From assembly GCF_022554085.1 (NCBI RefSeq), contig NZ_JAKFYR010000003.1, positions 166,073 through 230,072 of the forward strand: 64,000 nucleotides of DNA, given 5' to 3'. This stretch comes from Rhodococcus sp. CH91. Lineage in GTDB: Bacteria > Actinomycetota > Actinomycetes > Mycobacteriales > Mycobacteriaceae. The notes beneath the pieces are model-generated. The model saw nothing but the letters and a program-made list of their open reading frames with translations, was not told the origin of the DNA and ran no database searches. Of the stretch, positions 8,584 through 19,207 are shown piece after piece (the stretch's first letter is position 1; every line of letters begins with the position of its first letter). Position numbers and translations under genes: made by a program.

Positions 8584-8666
8584 CAGTCCCGCTCGACCGC
8601 GGTGCGGTCAGTCCCGCTCGACCGCGGTGCGGTCAGTCCCGCTCGACCGCGGTGCGGTCAGTCCCG
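8584..8666. repeat. Three 25-bp tandem repeats, each a hairpin, at the 3' end of hspR
   Basis: A 25-base unit beginning CAGTCCCGCTCGACC occurs three times without change at 8584-8608, 8609-8633 and 8634-8658. Eight bases of a fourth copy (8659-8666) carry the hspR stop codon and its last codons. Each unit contains GACCGC-GGT-GCGGTC, a 6-bp stem with a 3-base loop, so the transcript leaving the dnaK operon would carry three adjacent hairpins. Probably a duplicated terminator or mRNA-end structure. Confidence 0.9.
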
Positions 8667-9062
8667 TCGGTTGCGCGGCTTCCAGACCACGAGGGCGTTG
8701 CTGCGCGCCACCGGCACCAGATCACCGCGGGTCGAACGCAACTGCGCGATCTCGGCGTTGAGTTCCGCGACGCGATGCTGCAGGGCCTCGACCCGGTTGG
8801 TCAGTTCGATGATCCGCTTGATCCCAGCGAGGTTGACACCTTCGTCCTGGGACAGTCGCTGTACCTCGCGCAGCAGTTCGACGTCGCGCGGCGAGTACCG
8901 TCTCCCGCCACCGCTGGTGCGGTGGGGTGTGACGAGTCCGAGCCGGTCGTAGTTACGTAGCGTCTGCGCGTGCATCCCGGCGAGTTCTGCTGCCACCGAG
9001 ATGACGTAGACGCGCGCATCGGGGTCCGGTGACAGATCCCGTGGCATTCTCGTCTCGCTCAT
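8658..9062 (-). CDS. hspR: Heat-shock repressor HspR (MerR family)
   Basis: A 134-residue MerR-type regulator. Residues 17-70 form the winged helix (VYVISVAAELAGMHAQTLRNYDRLGLVTPHRTSGGGRRYSPRDVELL). A coiled-coil region follows (TNRVEALQHRVAELNAEIAQLRS), then a short C-terminal tail ending WKPRNRRD. HspR binds HAIR sites and represses the dnaK operon, with DnaK as its corepressor. Its ATG overlaps the dnaJ stop codon by one base (TGATG), so it is translationally coupled as the last operon gene, which makes the operon autoregulatory. HAIR-like sites are visible upstream of dnaK. Confidence 0.95.
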   Translation of the reverse strand: MSETRMPRDLSPDPDARVYVISVAAELAGMHAQTLRNYDRLGLVTPHRTSGGGRRYSPRDVELLREVQRLSQDEGVNLAGIKRIIELTNRVEALQHRVAELNAEIAQLRSTRGDLVPVARSNALVVWKPRNRRD

Positions 9063-10240
9063 CACGCACCTGCCCATCCCTCTCGAGGGTCGAAGCCGCC
9101 TGCCTCTTCTGCACGAAGATAGTTGTGAAGTGCTTCCGTCGCCTTCTCGTCGAGATTCTGCGGAATCGCGACCTTCACGGTCACCAGCAGATCTCCGGCG
9201 CCGCCGTCGCGCTTGGGAACACCGCGACCGCGTACGCGCAGTACCCGGCCGTCTGCCGTGCCCACAGGAATCTTCAGTCCGACCCGGCCGTCGAGCGTCG
9301 GCACCGAGACGGTCGCGCCCAGCACCAGTTCGCCGTAGCTCACGGGCAACACGAGGGTCAGGTCGTCGCCTTCCCGGCCGAAGACCCGGTCGGGGCGCAC
9401 ATGCACCGTGACGAACAGGTCGCCGGAGGGGGCGCCCCGCAATCCGGCCTCGCCCTGGCCGGCGAGACGGATACGCGATCCGTCCTTGATGCCGGCGGGA
9501 ACCCGCACGGTGATGGTGCGGGTGCGGTTCTGGACACCGGTGCCCCGGCAATCGGTGCAGGGATTGTCGATGATCGATCCGCTGCCCCGGCAGTCGTCAC
9601 AGGGCTCGGAGAAACCGAACGCACCCTGGTTGCGGGAGACCACACCGCTTCCGTTGCAGTTCGGGCACACACGCGGACTGGTTCCGGGCTGGGCGCCGCT
9701 GCCGTGACAGGTCGTGCACGGCGCCGGACTGGTCAGCCGCAGCGGAACCGTCACGCCCTGGACCGCATCCCGGAAGTCGAGTGTCGTCTCCGTTTCGACG
9801 TCGGATCCGCGTCGCGGACGCGAGCGGCCGGCCGTGGAGGCGCCACCGGCGCGGTTGAACAGTCCGCCGAACAGGTCGCCGAGACCACCGTCGCCACCAC
9901 CGCCACCGCCGAACAGGTCGCCGATGTCGAAGGTCGCTCCGGTGCCACCGGAGAAGCCGCCGGCGCCGGGACGGAAGCCACCACCTCCGGGGAATCCACC
10001 GGAGGCAAACATGCGCCGGGTCTCGTCGTATTCCTTGCGCTTGGCGGGATCCGACAGGACGGCATTGGCCTCACTGACCGCCTTGAAGCGCTCCTCGGCC
10101 TTCGCGTCGCCGGGGTTGGCGTCGGGATGCAGATCCCGCGCCAGCTTCCGGTACGCCTTCTTGATGTCGTCCTGCGTCGCGTCGGGGGAGACGCCCAGGT
10201 CCTTGTAGAAGTCCTTCTCGATCCACTCCCGCTGGCTCAC
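9062..10240 (-). CDS. dnaJ: Chaperone DnaJ
   Basis: A 392-residue type I J-protein. The J domain occupies about residues 9-75 with the DnaK-stimulating HPD in [13 protein letters not shown] Gly/Phe-rich linker follows ([19 protein letters not shown]). The zinc region has four CxxCxGxG-type repeats ([32 protein letters not shown]), and C-terminal substrate-binding domains follow. It delivers unfolded clients to DnaK and stimulates ATP hydrolysis. The GTG start has a long GAGGAGGAG upstream. It lies 33 bases after grpE. Confidence 0.96.
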   Translation of the reverse strand: MSQREWIEKDFYKDLGVSPDATQDDIKKAYRKLARDLHPDANPGDAKAEERFKAVSEANAVLSDPAKRKEYDETRRMFASGGFPGGGGFRPGAGGFSGGTGATFDIGDLFGGGGGGDGGLGDLFGGLFNRAGGASTAGRSRPRRGSDVETETTLDFRDAVQGVTVPLRLTSPAPCTTCHGSGAQPGTSPRVCPNCNGSGVVSRNQGAFGFSEPCDDCRGSGSIIDNPCTDCRGTGVQNRTRTITVRVPAGIKDGSRIRLAGQGEAGLRGAPSGDLFVTVHVRPDRVFGREGDDLTLVLPVSYGELVLGATVSVPTLDGRVGLKIPVGTADGRVLRVRGRGVPKRDGGAGDLLVTVKVAIPQNLDEKATEALHNYLRAEEAGGFDPREGWAGA

Positions 10241-10273
10241 CGGGCGCCTCCTCCTCTCGCGTTTTCTTGTTTC

Positions 10274-10914
10274 TTACTCTGTTCCGGGCTCCGCCGACGG
10301 CGCGTTACCCGGCGTGTCCGCCGGATCGCCGTCGGTGACCGTCACCATCGCGTGCCGCAGGATGCGGTCGCCGAAGCGATAGCCCTTGCGCAGCACCGCG
10401 CCCAGTACGGGGTGATGACCGTCGCCCTCCATCTGGACGGCCTCGTGGAGCTCGGGGTCGAAGGGGTCGCCCTCCACACCGAAACCGACGAGACCGAGGC
10501 TGTCGAACACGCCGATCAGCTTGTCGGACAGTGCCTTCAGCGGACCGGACTCGAGGTCGCCGTGCGCCCGGGCCCGATCGAGGTCGTCGAGGACGTCGAG
10601 GAACTTCGCGGCGACGGAAGCCTTGGCCTCCTCCGCGCTCGCCGTGCGCTGCACCTCGGCGCGGCGACGGTAGTTCGCGAACTCCGCGGTCACGCGCTGC
10701 AGATCGGCGGTGCGCTCGGCGAGTTCCTTCGCTTCCTGGGACTGTCCCTCGGGCTTCTCGGCCGTTTCCGGCTCGCCCTGTGCAGGAGCCTGCTCGATCA
10801 CCTCGCCCTCCTCGGCGCGCGGCTCGTCGGCCGGGTCGCGCACCTCGAAGGTCTCGGGGTCGATCCGTCGCTTGTCGGTGACGGTCACCGGTTCCTGCTC
10901 GGGCTTACCCGCAC

Positions 10915-10918
<4 letters not shown>
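10274..10918 (-). CDS. grpE: Nucleotide exchange factor GrpE
   Basis: A 214-residue GrpE. The acidic N-terminal extension (rich in Glu and Pro, residues 1-60) precedes a long helix ([26 protein letters not shown]) and the C-terminal beta domain with [14 protein letters not shown] and [16 protein letters not shown]. It releases ADP from DnaK. Its GTG start overlaps the dnaK stop codon (GTGA), indicating coupled translation. Length is normal for actinobacteria. Confidence 0.96.
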
Positions 10919-12756
<1,838 letters not shown>

Positions 12757-12815
12757 AACTTTCCTCCAATGTTCCTGCCGCGGTGCCTGCGCACCGCGAA
12801 ACGTTCCATGCCCAA

Positions 12816-12909
12816 CTTGAGCCTGCCCGACTCGAGTGAGCGCGGTCGACTCAAGACTGCACCCGACCGGTTCTCACCGTCAAGCCAAGTTGAGTCCGCA
12901 TCGCTCAAG
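12816..12909 (-). promoter_or_regulatory. Cluster of HAIR (HspR-binding) sites upstream of dnaK
   Basis: The HspR consensus is CTTGAGT-N7-ACTCAAG. HAIR1 at 12816-12836 reads CTTGAGC-N7-ACTCGAG. HAIR2 at 12889-12909 reads GTTGAGT-N7-GCTCAAG. A third, degenerate site at 12835-12855 reads AGTGAGC-N7-ACTCAAG and abuts HAIR1. The 387-base gap 12757-13143 also contains a leader hairpin at 12781-12796 (CGGTGC-CTGC-GCACCG). The consensus is established knowledge; the site positions were read directly. Confidence 0.85.
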
Positions 12910-13143
12910 TTGCCTGACTCATCCAACGGCAGGTCGTGAGGATTTGTTCCGATGGTGATGCACATCACTTACTTGCACTGCTGGTGGCTCGCTCCGCGGA
13001 CGGATACACGACGTCGACACTGCGTCTCTGTCCGCACAAGTGCGCCAGGACCGGTTGTCCACAGCATTCGGTTCGATCCCCAGAGGAGCCGACCGGGCCT
13101 TCCTCGCCCCGAGCTACGCCGTCGCACCCCCGACCCTCGGAGC

Positions 13144-14055
13144 ATGGACGAACCGAACTTCTTTCTCCGCTCCGACCTGCTCGCCGGCGGGACGACCTCC
13201 GACGAGATCCGTCAGGCCGTCCGATCCGGAAAGCTGCGGAACGTCGCGCGCGGCGTCTACGTCGAGGGTGCGCTGGACCTCGATCCACCCGCACTCCACC
13301 ACGCACGCGTACTCGCGCTGAGAGGACGCATCGCCCCGGGCACCGTGATCAGTCACGTCTCCGCCGCGGTGCTCCACGGTCTTCCTCTCTGGAACGTCGA
13401 CCTCTCTGCCGTCCATATCGGCCGCGGCAGCCCGTCGAGTGGACGACGCACCCCGACCCTCCACGTGCACAAGGGCGACCATCTGCCGGAGGAACTCTGC
13501 GTCGTCGCCGGACTGCAGGTCACGACCGTCGCACGGACGGTCGTCGACCTGGCACGAACGCTGCCGGTCGAGTCGGCGGTGATCGCCGGCGACACAGCGC
13601 TGCGGATGCACTCCGGTATCGCGCCTGCGCTGCTCGACGCTCTGGCATCATCCGGCCCGAAACACGGGATCGCCGCTGCGCGCCGGATCATCGCCTTCCT
13701 CGACGGTCGCAGCGAAAGTCCCGGCGAGTCGCTCAGCCGCGTGCGCATCCGGTCCGCAGGGCTACCCGCCCCGAAGCTGCAACACGAATTGCGGACCGCG
13801 TCCGGAGCATTCGTCGCCCGCCCCGACTTCTTCTGGGAAGACGAAGGCGTGGTGGGGGAATTCGACGGGAGGAGCAAATACGGCTCGGACGAGCCGGGCG
13901 CGACCGCCGAGGCCGTCCATCGCGAGAAGTTACGCGAGGACGCGATTCGTGCGCTGGGCTTCGAGGTCGTCCGGTGGACGTGGGCGGATCTGTTCCGGTT
14001 CGAGGAGGTCCGCGCCCGCCTGGTGCACGCGGCCGGCCGAGCCCGACGGCGATAG
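13144..14055 (+). CDS. AbiEi-like antitoxin domain plus DUF559/Vsr-like nuclease domain protein
   Basis: A 303-residue protein. The N-terminal part (FLRSDLLAGGTTSDEIRQAVRSGKLRNVARGVYV) is the winged-helix fold seen in AbiEi-type antitoxins. The middle contains VISHVSAAVLHGLPLW and a VARTVVDLARTLPVESAVIAGD block. The C-terminus has RPDFFWEDEGVVGEFDGRSKY, then KLREDAIRALGFEVVRWTWADL, a PD-(D/E)XK/Vsr-like endonuclease pattern (DUF559). No AbiEii toxin partner is adjacent. A paralogue lies at 23725-24684. The ATG at 13144 was chosen because similarity to the paralogue starts there; the frame is open upstream. Role unknown; phage defence or DNA repair is possible. Confidence 0.72.
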   Translation: MDEPNFFLRSDLLAGGTTSDEIRQAVRSGKLRNVARGVYVEGALDLDPPALHHARVLALRGRIAPGTVISHVSAAVLHGLPLWNVDLSAVHIGRGSPSSGRRTPTLHVHKGDHLPEELCVVAGLQVTTVARTVVDLARTLPVESAVIAGDTALRMHSGIAPALLDALASSGPKHGIAAARRIIAFLDGRSESPGESLSRVRIRSAGLPAPKLQHELRTASGAFVARPDFFWEDEGVVGEFDGRSKYGSDEPGATAEAVHREKLREDAIRALGFEVVRWTWADLFRFEEVRARLVHAAGRARRR

Positions 14056-14155
14056 TTGCCCGGTCGGGAGACGCATACTCGATGACGACGGCGAGCATCC
14101 GTCCCCGTGAGCACGCAACAGCTACGCCGGCACCGCCACGGCGCGCGACGAGTTC

Positions 14156-14352
14156 GGTGGCGTGAGAAGAAGAGTTGCGGAAGCGCAGATGGCCGACCTG
14201 GTCGTTCCGTCCTCATCTACCACGAAGTCGGAAACCACCTGTACATTTCCGCCCAGACCGTGGAACATCATGTCGCCCGTATCCGGCGCCGACTCGGCGC
14301 CGGTTCCCGCTCGGAACGGTTGTCACTCCGAGCCATGGGGCACGGCGCAGAT
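14156..14352 (+). pseudogene. Decayed LuxR-type helix-turn-helix regulator
   Basis: One frame encodes VLIYHEVGNHLYISAQTVEHH followed by VARIRRRLGAGSRSE, an almost intact LuxR/GerE helix-turn-helix recognition segment. The preceding part of the domain (the expected REREVAELV block) appears only partly and in another frame (RRVAEAQMADLVV from about 14168). No response-regulator or ATPase domain is present upstream. It therefore looks like a frameshifted remnant. It fills most of the 341-base gap before the Hsp70-like gene; LuxR/Hsp70-like pairs are, to my knowledge, a recurring arrangement in related genomes. Confidence 0.6.
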
Positions 14353-14396
14353 ACGCACCGTCGTACACACTCCGACCGGGATGGAGGAAAGCCGGC

Positions 14397-15983
14397 ATGT
14401 CCGTAGGCGTAGGCCTGAGGGTGGGGACCACCGTGTCGTCGGTTGCGGTCACCTCGCCGACGCCGGGACGGCCGGACCCCGCGCCGATCGAGCGGTTCAC
14501 CGCCGTGCACCTGCATTCCGACGGCACCGCGACCCTGGGCGACCATCACGTCGTCGACGGCCACACCAGTTCCTTCACCGACTTCGTCGGCCGTCTCGGG
14601 CACTCGGGTGGCGTCCGGGCCAACGACGGGTCGCTCTCCCGCGCCGAAGACCTCGTCGCGACGGCGATGGAATGCCTGCTCGCCGACGCGGCCACCATCA
14701 TCGGCGACACCCCCTACACGGCAGTCGCGACCCACCCCACCGACTGGCCCAGTTCCACGGTCGCGGTGCTTCGCAACGCGCTCGACTACGTGGGGCTGCG
14801 CCACGTGTCGCTCGTCTCCGACGCCGAGGCCGCGGCCGCGTGGTTCGAATCGCAGGTTGCGCACCAGTCGGGCCGGCTCGTCGCCGTCTACCACATCGAT
14901 CCGGAGGGCTCGACCGTCACACTCGTACGGTCAGGGGTCGCGGCGGGTAAGGCCTTCCGCTTCTCCGAGGGCGACGCCCCGTCGGTCGCCTCCCAGCTCT
15001 CGTCCGCTCTCGGAGCCTTCGGCTGGCTCGTGAGCAATCTCGACGCGATCGTCGTCACGATCGACGAAGCGGTGGATCCGAGTGCGGCCCAGCTCGTCGC
15101 GCAGTCGGTGAAGACCGGCCTCGGTGTGCGGTGCGCTCTGGCCCCCGAACCGCACCAGACGATGGTGCGCGGAGCCGCGCTCGCCGCAGCCGCCGGTTCG
15201 GTGGATCTTCTCGGTTCCACACAGATCCTGCCCACCACCAAGCTCGCCGAGCCCCGCCGCAGCGAACTCGACCCCGAGATCACCGCTGTGATCGCGAAGA
15301 TCACGACCACTCCCCCTCCGGGAGGCACACCCACTCGTCCGGCCGACGCATCCGAACCGAACACGTCGAAGGCGACGGTCGCGGGAGTGTCGGCGTCGAG
15401 CACCCCCGTCGACGAGAAGCCCGCACGCCGATCGCCGAAGATCGCGGTCATCGCGGCGGCCGCAGCGATAGCGCTGCTCGTGGGTGTCGGCGCCCTGGTG
15501 TTCGGATTGCGCGACTCCCCCACGGCCACGGCAGGCACGCAGGTCGCCGAGACGCCCGCGGAGCCCTCGACCTCGGCGTCCGAGCCGAGACCGGCCCCGC
15601 GCAGCACGACGGAGACCACGAGCACCACGTCGGCCGAGTCGTCCACCGAGGAAGCGCCGGCGACGGTCGCGCCGCCGGCCGTCCAACAGACCTGGATCGA
15701 TCCGACCACAGGTACGAGCGGGCAGTCCTCGTCGTCGTCCTCCTCGTCGTCGTCCGAGTCGAGCACATCGGGCACCTCGAGTACGTCCTCGACCACGTCG
15801 AGCACCGGATGGTCGCGGCGTAACCAGCCCGACTCCGGCGGGGGACGTGACGACAGCGGTGGCAGTCGACCGACGACGACCACACCCTCGACGCCCGACC
15901 CCACGCCCGAGCCCACGGAGTCGTCGGAACCGGAGGAGCCCGTGGAGCCCACCGATCCCCCCACGAGTGAGACCGGGAACTAG
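14397..15983 (+). CDS. Hsp70/actin-fold membrane protein with Ser/Thr/Pro-rich tail
   Basis: A 528-residue protein; ATG at 14397 with GGAGGA at 14383-14388. Residues 1 to about 290 resemble a reduced Hsp70-type ATPase fold (SVGVGLRVGTTVSSVAV start, VSLVSDAEAAAAWF, VRGAALAAAAG). A single transmembrane helix lies near residues 345-370 (IAVIAAAAAIALLVGVGALVF). The remaining about 160 residues are low-complexity Thr/Ser/Pro/Glu, including a run of ten Ser, and should be outside the membrane. Function unknown; such proteins are found in mycolic-acid bacteria and may sense or organise the envelope. A second protein of the same design is at 29385-30800. Confidence 0.72.
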   Translation: MSVGVGLRVGTTVSSVAVTSPTPGRPDPAPIERFTAVHLHSDGTATLGDHHVVDGHTSSFTDFVGRLGHSGGVRANDGSLSRAEDLVATAMECLLADAATIIGDTPYTAVATHPTDWPSSTVAVLRNALDYVGLRHVSLVSDAEAAAAWFESQVAHQSGRLVAVYHIDPEGSTVTLVRSGVAAGKAFRFSEGDAPSVASQLSSALGAFGWLVSNLDAIVVTIDEAVDPSAAQLVAQSVKTGLGVRCALAPEPHQTMVRGAALAAAAGSVDLLGSTQILPTTKLAEPRRSELDPEITAVIAKITTTPPPGGTPTRPADASEPNTSKATVAGVSASSTPVDEKPARRSPKIAVIAAAAAIALLVGVGALVFGLRDSPTATAGTQVAETPAEPSTSASEPRPAPRSTTETTSTTSAESSTEEAPATVAPPAVQQTWIDPTTGTSGQSSSSSSSSSSESSTSGTSSTSSTTSSTGWSRRNQPDSGGGRDDSGGSRPTTTTPSTPDPTPEPTESSEPEEPVEPTDPPTSETGN

Positions 15984-16118
15984 ACAACGCAGGATCTCAG
16001 TGGTGACCTACGGCACTATCGGTACCCACCGGTTTGTACCGTAGGCTGTCCGCGGGTCGGCACGCCGAATCCTCGAAACACCTGTTCAGAGCACATCGAG
16101 CACACATGAAAGGCCTCC

Positions 16119-17450
16119 ATGCGTCTCTCGTCGGCGTCGCGCGCCGCTGTCCGTTCCACCACCCGCCGCGTCGCCGTCGCAGCGGCTTCCGCGGTTCTGC
16201 TGGCAGTGCCTCTCAGCTCGACGGCGACCGCCGCGCCCTCCGAACAGTTGCCCGCGCCGGAACTCCCTGCCGAACTGGTGGAAGCGCTTCAGCGTGATCT
16301 CGGCCTGACGCCGGAGGAATACCTCGACCGCGCGGCCCGTGCTCAGGAACTCGGCGACTACGCCCGCAACTTCCGTTCGGAGCGCCCGTCCGAGTTCGCC
16401 GGTGCCTGGCTCGGCGAGGACGGCCGTCCCGTCATCGCCGTCACGAACCGCGACGCCGCGGAACAGGCCGCCTCGGACGGTTACCACGCGACGGTCGCGC
16501 CCGTGTCGGCCGAAGGTCTCGAACAGGCCCTCGCCGAGCTGAACCGCTGGGTGTCCGGGCTCCCGCGCGAAGTGTCGTCGCAGGTGAACTCCACCTCGAT
16601 CGATGTGCTGAACAACCAGATCGTCGTCGACATCGTGAACTCGCCGGTCGGTCGCGCCCTGAACCTTCCGTCCCTGATCGCGAACGTGCAGGTCCAGCTC
16701 ACCCCGGGAATGCCGCCGAACGACCCGGCACCCATGGGTGGCGACACCTACATCACCGCCGACGGCGACGTGCGTGCCACGCCCATCGAGCGCATCGGCA
16801 TCTGCTCGTTCGGCTTCAACGGTGTCGACGCCGACGGCAATGCCGTGAACCTCACCGCCGGCCACTGCGACGCTGTGGCCCGGGCGGACGGTGGCTCGAC
16901 GGTCTACCTGCCCAACCGGGCGAACATCGACGAGAGCGTCCGCATCGGCACATTCACCGAGTCGACGGTGGGCACCGACAGCACGCTCGACTACGGGATC
17001 GTCACCTTCGACGAGGCCGGCGTCAAGGCGGGTCTGGACCGGCCGGTGGTGCGTGGCGGCAACGGCTCGACACTCACTGTCACCGGCACGGCGGTTCCCG
17101 TCGTCGGAGCGCCCGTCTGCAAGTCGGGTCAGTCCTCGTCGTTCACCTGTGGTGTCGTCGTCGCCGACCGCATCGAGACCCAGCTGACCTACGAGTCCGG
17201 TTTCTCCAGCACCATTCGAGGCTTCGCCACCTCCGCATGCACCCTCGCGGGTGACAGTGGTGGCGCGATCGTCACCGGCACGCTGGCGCTCGGTGTCATC
17301 AGCGGCTCCAACAGCGCAGGCGCACCGAACTGCGTCGAGGCCAACATGGTGCTCGCCCCCAACGGTGGCACCTCGAGCCTCGGCATCCCGATCGAGGAGA
17401 TCCAGGACGCGACGGGCACCCGCGTGCGTACCGCGGCGAATCCGGCATAA
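16119..17450 (+). CDS. Secreted S1-family serine protease (chymotrypsin/streptogrisin-like)
   Basis: A 443-residue preproenzyme. The signal peptide runs to about residue 40 (Arg-rich start, hydrophobic core, TATAAPS). A propeptide (LPAELVEALQRDLGLTPEEYLDRAARAQEL) follows to about 215. The protease domain carries the triad His249 in LTAGHC, Asp291 in STLDYGIV and Ser380 in AGDSGGAIVTG. Cys residues around the triad suggest disulphides, consistent with export. It should act outside the cell or in the envelope. It is followed by a second enzyme of the same architecture, so the pair is probably a tandem duplication. Confidence 0.9.
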   Translation: MRLSSASRAAVRSTTRRVAVAAASAVLLAVPLSSTATAAPSEQLPAPELPAELVEALQRDLGLTPEEYLDRAARAQELGDYARNFRSERPSEFAGAWLGEDGRPVIAVTNRDAAEQAASDGYHATVAPVSAEGLEQALAELNRWVSGLPREVSSQVNSTSIDVLNNQIVVDIVNSPVGRALNLPSLIANVQVQLTPGMPPNDPAPMGGDTYITADGDVRATPIERIGICSFGFNGVDADGNAVNLTAGHCDAVARADGGSTVYLPNRANIDESVRIGTFTESTVGTDSTLDYGIVTFDEAGVKAGLDRPVVRGGNGSTLTVTGTAVPVVGAPVCKSGQSSSFTCGVVVADRIETQLTYESGFSSTIRGFATSACTLAGDSGGAIVTGTLALGVISGSNSAGAPNCVEANMVLAPNGGTSSLGIPIEEIQDATGTRVRTAANPA

Positions 17451-17502
17451 CCGCCTTCCGTCGAGCTCGCCACGTCGGTAACACGAGTCCCATTCGTCAC
17501 CG

Positions 17503-17520
17503 GAAGCACCTATGTGCTTC
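17503..17520 (+). terminator. Short hairpin between the tandem protease genes
   Basis: GAAGCAC (17503-17509), loop CTAT, GTGCTTC (17514-17520). It lies 53 bases after the first protease stop and could be a weak terminator or leader element of the second gene. Confidence 0.35.
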
Positions 17521-17610
17521 ACCCGTTACCCCTTAGGATCGGACGGACGCCGATCCGCGGGGGACGGCGCCTTCGCGTGCGCAAGCCGCGAAGGAATCAG
17601 AAAGGTATCC

Positions 17611-18915
17611 ATGCGACGCACCTTCGCACGTCGGACGGCCGTCATCGGTTCGGCCGCTCTGCTGCTCCTCGGACCTGCCGCTGCAATAGCCCAGGCCGAA
17701 CCCGAAGCCGAACCGGTGCAGACGTCGGCTCTGCCGGCGGAGCTCGTCGAGGCGTTGCAGCGCGACCTTCAGATCGACGCCGAACGCTTCCTCGCCGACG
17801 CGCAGCGCAGCCAGGAACTCGCCGCCTTCGCGGAGAAGGCACGTGAACAGTTCGACGCCGTCTTCGCCGGTGTCTGGCTCGACGATCGGGGCACCGCCAC
17901 GGTCGGCCTCACCGAGGGCGAAGGCTTCGACGAAGCCCGCAGCGCCGCGGAGGATGCCGGATTCACCGTCGCCGAAGCGCAGCGCAGCGAGGATGCCCTC
18001 GAAGAGGAGCTCGGCGCCCTGGGCGACTGGCTCGAGACCCAGCCGCCTGCCGTTGCCGATGTCGTCCGCGGTATCGCCATCGACGTCGTCAACAACGACG
18101 TCGTCGTGCGCGCCGACAACGTCTCCGGCTTCGAGCTCCCCGATTTCCTCGACGGCGTGCGGGTGTTGTTCGCCCCCGCCGAGCTGACCCCCGAGGGCGC
18201 TACCGATCTTCAGCACATCGCCGGCATCGCCGCACCTGACGCTCTCTTCGGCGGCGACGCCTACGCCGCGATGGGTGCCGGCGAGGGGCTGCGCTGCTCG
18301 CTGGGCTTCAACGCCGAGGACGGCAACGGCCGCCCCGTGAACATCACCGCCGGTCACTGCGATCCCAATCGCTCTCAGGCCGGCACCCGCTGGGCCGCAC
18401 AGGTGCACCAGCTCGTCGGCGACGCGCTCGGTCAGCATCTCGGTTCCTTCGAGAAGACCGTGCTCGACCGCAGCGACTACGCACTGATCCGGCCCACCCC
18501 CGAGGCCGAGGGCCGTTTCGAGAACAACGGTGTGCGCGTCCCGCTCGCCGCTCCCCTGCCGATCACCGGTGTCGCCGATCCCGTCGTCGGAGCTCCGGTC
18601 TGCAAGTCGGGCCTGCGCACCGGTTACAGCTGTGGTGTCGTGACGGCCGCAGGCCAGAACGTCGAGATCGGTCACCGCGTACTCGAGAACGGCTTCTCGA
18701 CCAACCTGTGCGCCCTGCAGGGCGACAGCGGCGGCACTCTGGTCACCGGCACCCTGGCACTCGGAATCTCGAGCGCCTCGAACGTCGGCCAGTACGGCAT
18801 GTGCGAGATCGCCGGTTTCGTCAGCGGTCTGCTCGGCGAGAGCCCCGAACTGTTCGCCACGCCGATCAAGACGGTTCTGGCGGAGAACCCGGGTCTGAAG
18901 GTCCGCACCTGGTAG
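17611..18915 (+). CDS. Secreted S1-family serine protease, second copy
   Basis: A 434-residue protein; ATG at 17611 with AAAGG at 17601-17605. The signal peptide is MRRTFARRTAVIGSAALLLLG with cleavage near AIAQA. The propeptide repeats the first enzyme's LPAELVEALQRDLQIDAERFLADAQRSQEL. The triad is His249 in ITAGHC, Asp289 in LDRSDYALI and Ser373 in QGDSGGTLVTG. It differs from its neighbour in surface loops, so substrates may differ. A very strong hairpin terminator follows. Confidence 0.9.
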   Translation: MRRTFARRTAVIGSAALLLLGPAAAIAQAEPEAEPVQTSALPAELVEALQRDLQIDAERFLADAQRSQELAAFAEKAREQFDAVFAGVWLDDRGTATVGLTEGEGFDEARSAAEDAGFTVAEAQRSEDALEEELGALGDWLETQPPAVADVVRGIAIDVVNNDVVVRADNVSGFELPDFLDGVRVLFAPAELTPEGATDLQHIAGIAAPDALFGGDAYAAMGAGEGLRCSLGFNAEDGNGRPVNITAGHCDPNRSQAGTRWAAQVHQLVGDALGQHLGSFEKTVLDRSDYALIRPTPEAEGRFENNGVRVPLAAPLPITGVADPVVGAPVCKSGLRTGYSCGVVTAAGQNVEIGHRVLENGFSTNLCALQGDSGGTLVTGTLALGISSASNVGQYGMCEIAGFVSGLLGESPELFATPIKTVLAENPGLKVRTW

Positions 18916-18931
18916 GACACACTCCACGCCA

Positions 18932-18975
18932 CGACGAGGCCCGGTCTTCCGAATTCGGAAGGCCGGGCCTCGTCG
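18932..18975 (+). terminator. Strong hairpin terminator after the second protease
   Basis: A 20-bp stem (18932-18951 with 18956-18975; one G-U type pair) with an AATT loop, beginning CGACGAGGCCCGG and ending CCGGGCCTCGTCG. Confidence 0.85.
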
Positions 18976-19023
18976 CGTCGCCCACCGTTCACTCTTGGAG
19001 CGCCGCTGGGTATCAAGATCGAA

Positions 19024-19042
19024 TCAGGCTAGGCTAACTCGG
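19024..19042 (+). promoter_or_regulatory. IdeR/DtxR-like iron box
   Basis: The 19 bases TCAGGCTAGGCTAACTCGG match the published IdeR/DtxR consensus TTAGGTTAGSCTAACCTAA at 13 positions, including an unbroken TAGSCTAAC core. It overlaps a possible -10 hexamer (TAGGCT, 19030-19035) and lies 58 bases before a small hydrophobic-peptide gene. Iron regulation is inferred from the match only. Confidence 0.5.
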
Positions 19043-19099
19043 TTGGGACGGACCACTCAAGTCGGCCGCCGGAACAAAAGGCAAGAGGGGAGGAACGAA

Positions 19100-19195
19100 G
19101 TGCTCGGATCATCGCTCGCGGGAAGTGTCGCGGCATTGCTCACGGATCAGCAAGTCCTGTGGAATCTGATCAATCTGCTTCTGATGCTCGGCTGA
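19100..19195 (+). CDS. 31-residue hydrophobic peptide
   Basis: A GTG at 19100 preceded by AGGGGAGG (19086-19093, 6-base spacing) opens a frame encoding MLGSSLAGSVAALLTDQQ followed by a Leu/Asn/Trp-rich hydrophobic end (VLWNLINLLLMLG), stop at 19193. A dedicated hairpin terminator follows and an IdeR-like box precedes it, so it has the layout of a complete one-gene transcript. It could be a membrane-active or membrane-regulatory micropeptide. Function is not recognised; expression is not shown. Confidence 0.55.
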   Translation: MLGSSLAGSVAALLTDQQVLWNLINLLLMLG

Positions 19196-19207
19196 TACCG
19201 AAGCGAT

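Noticed and set aside
8584..8666. CRISPR-like direct repeats
   Set aside because: The 25-base copies are contiguous with no spacers, number only three, and no cas genes are present.
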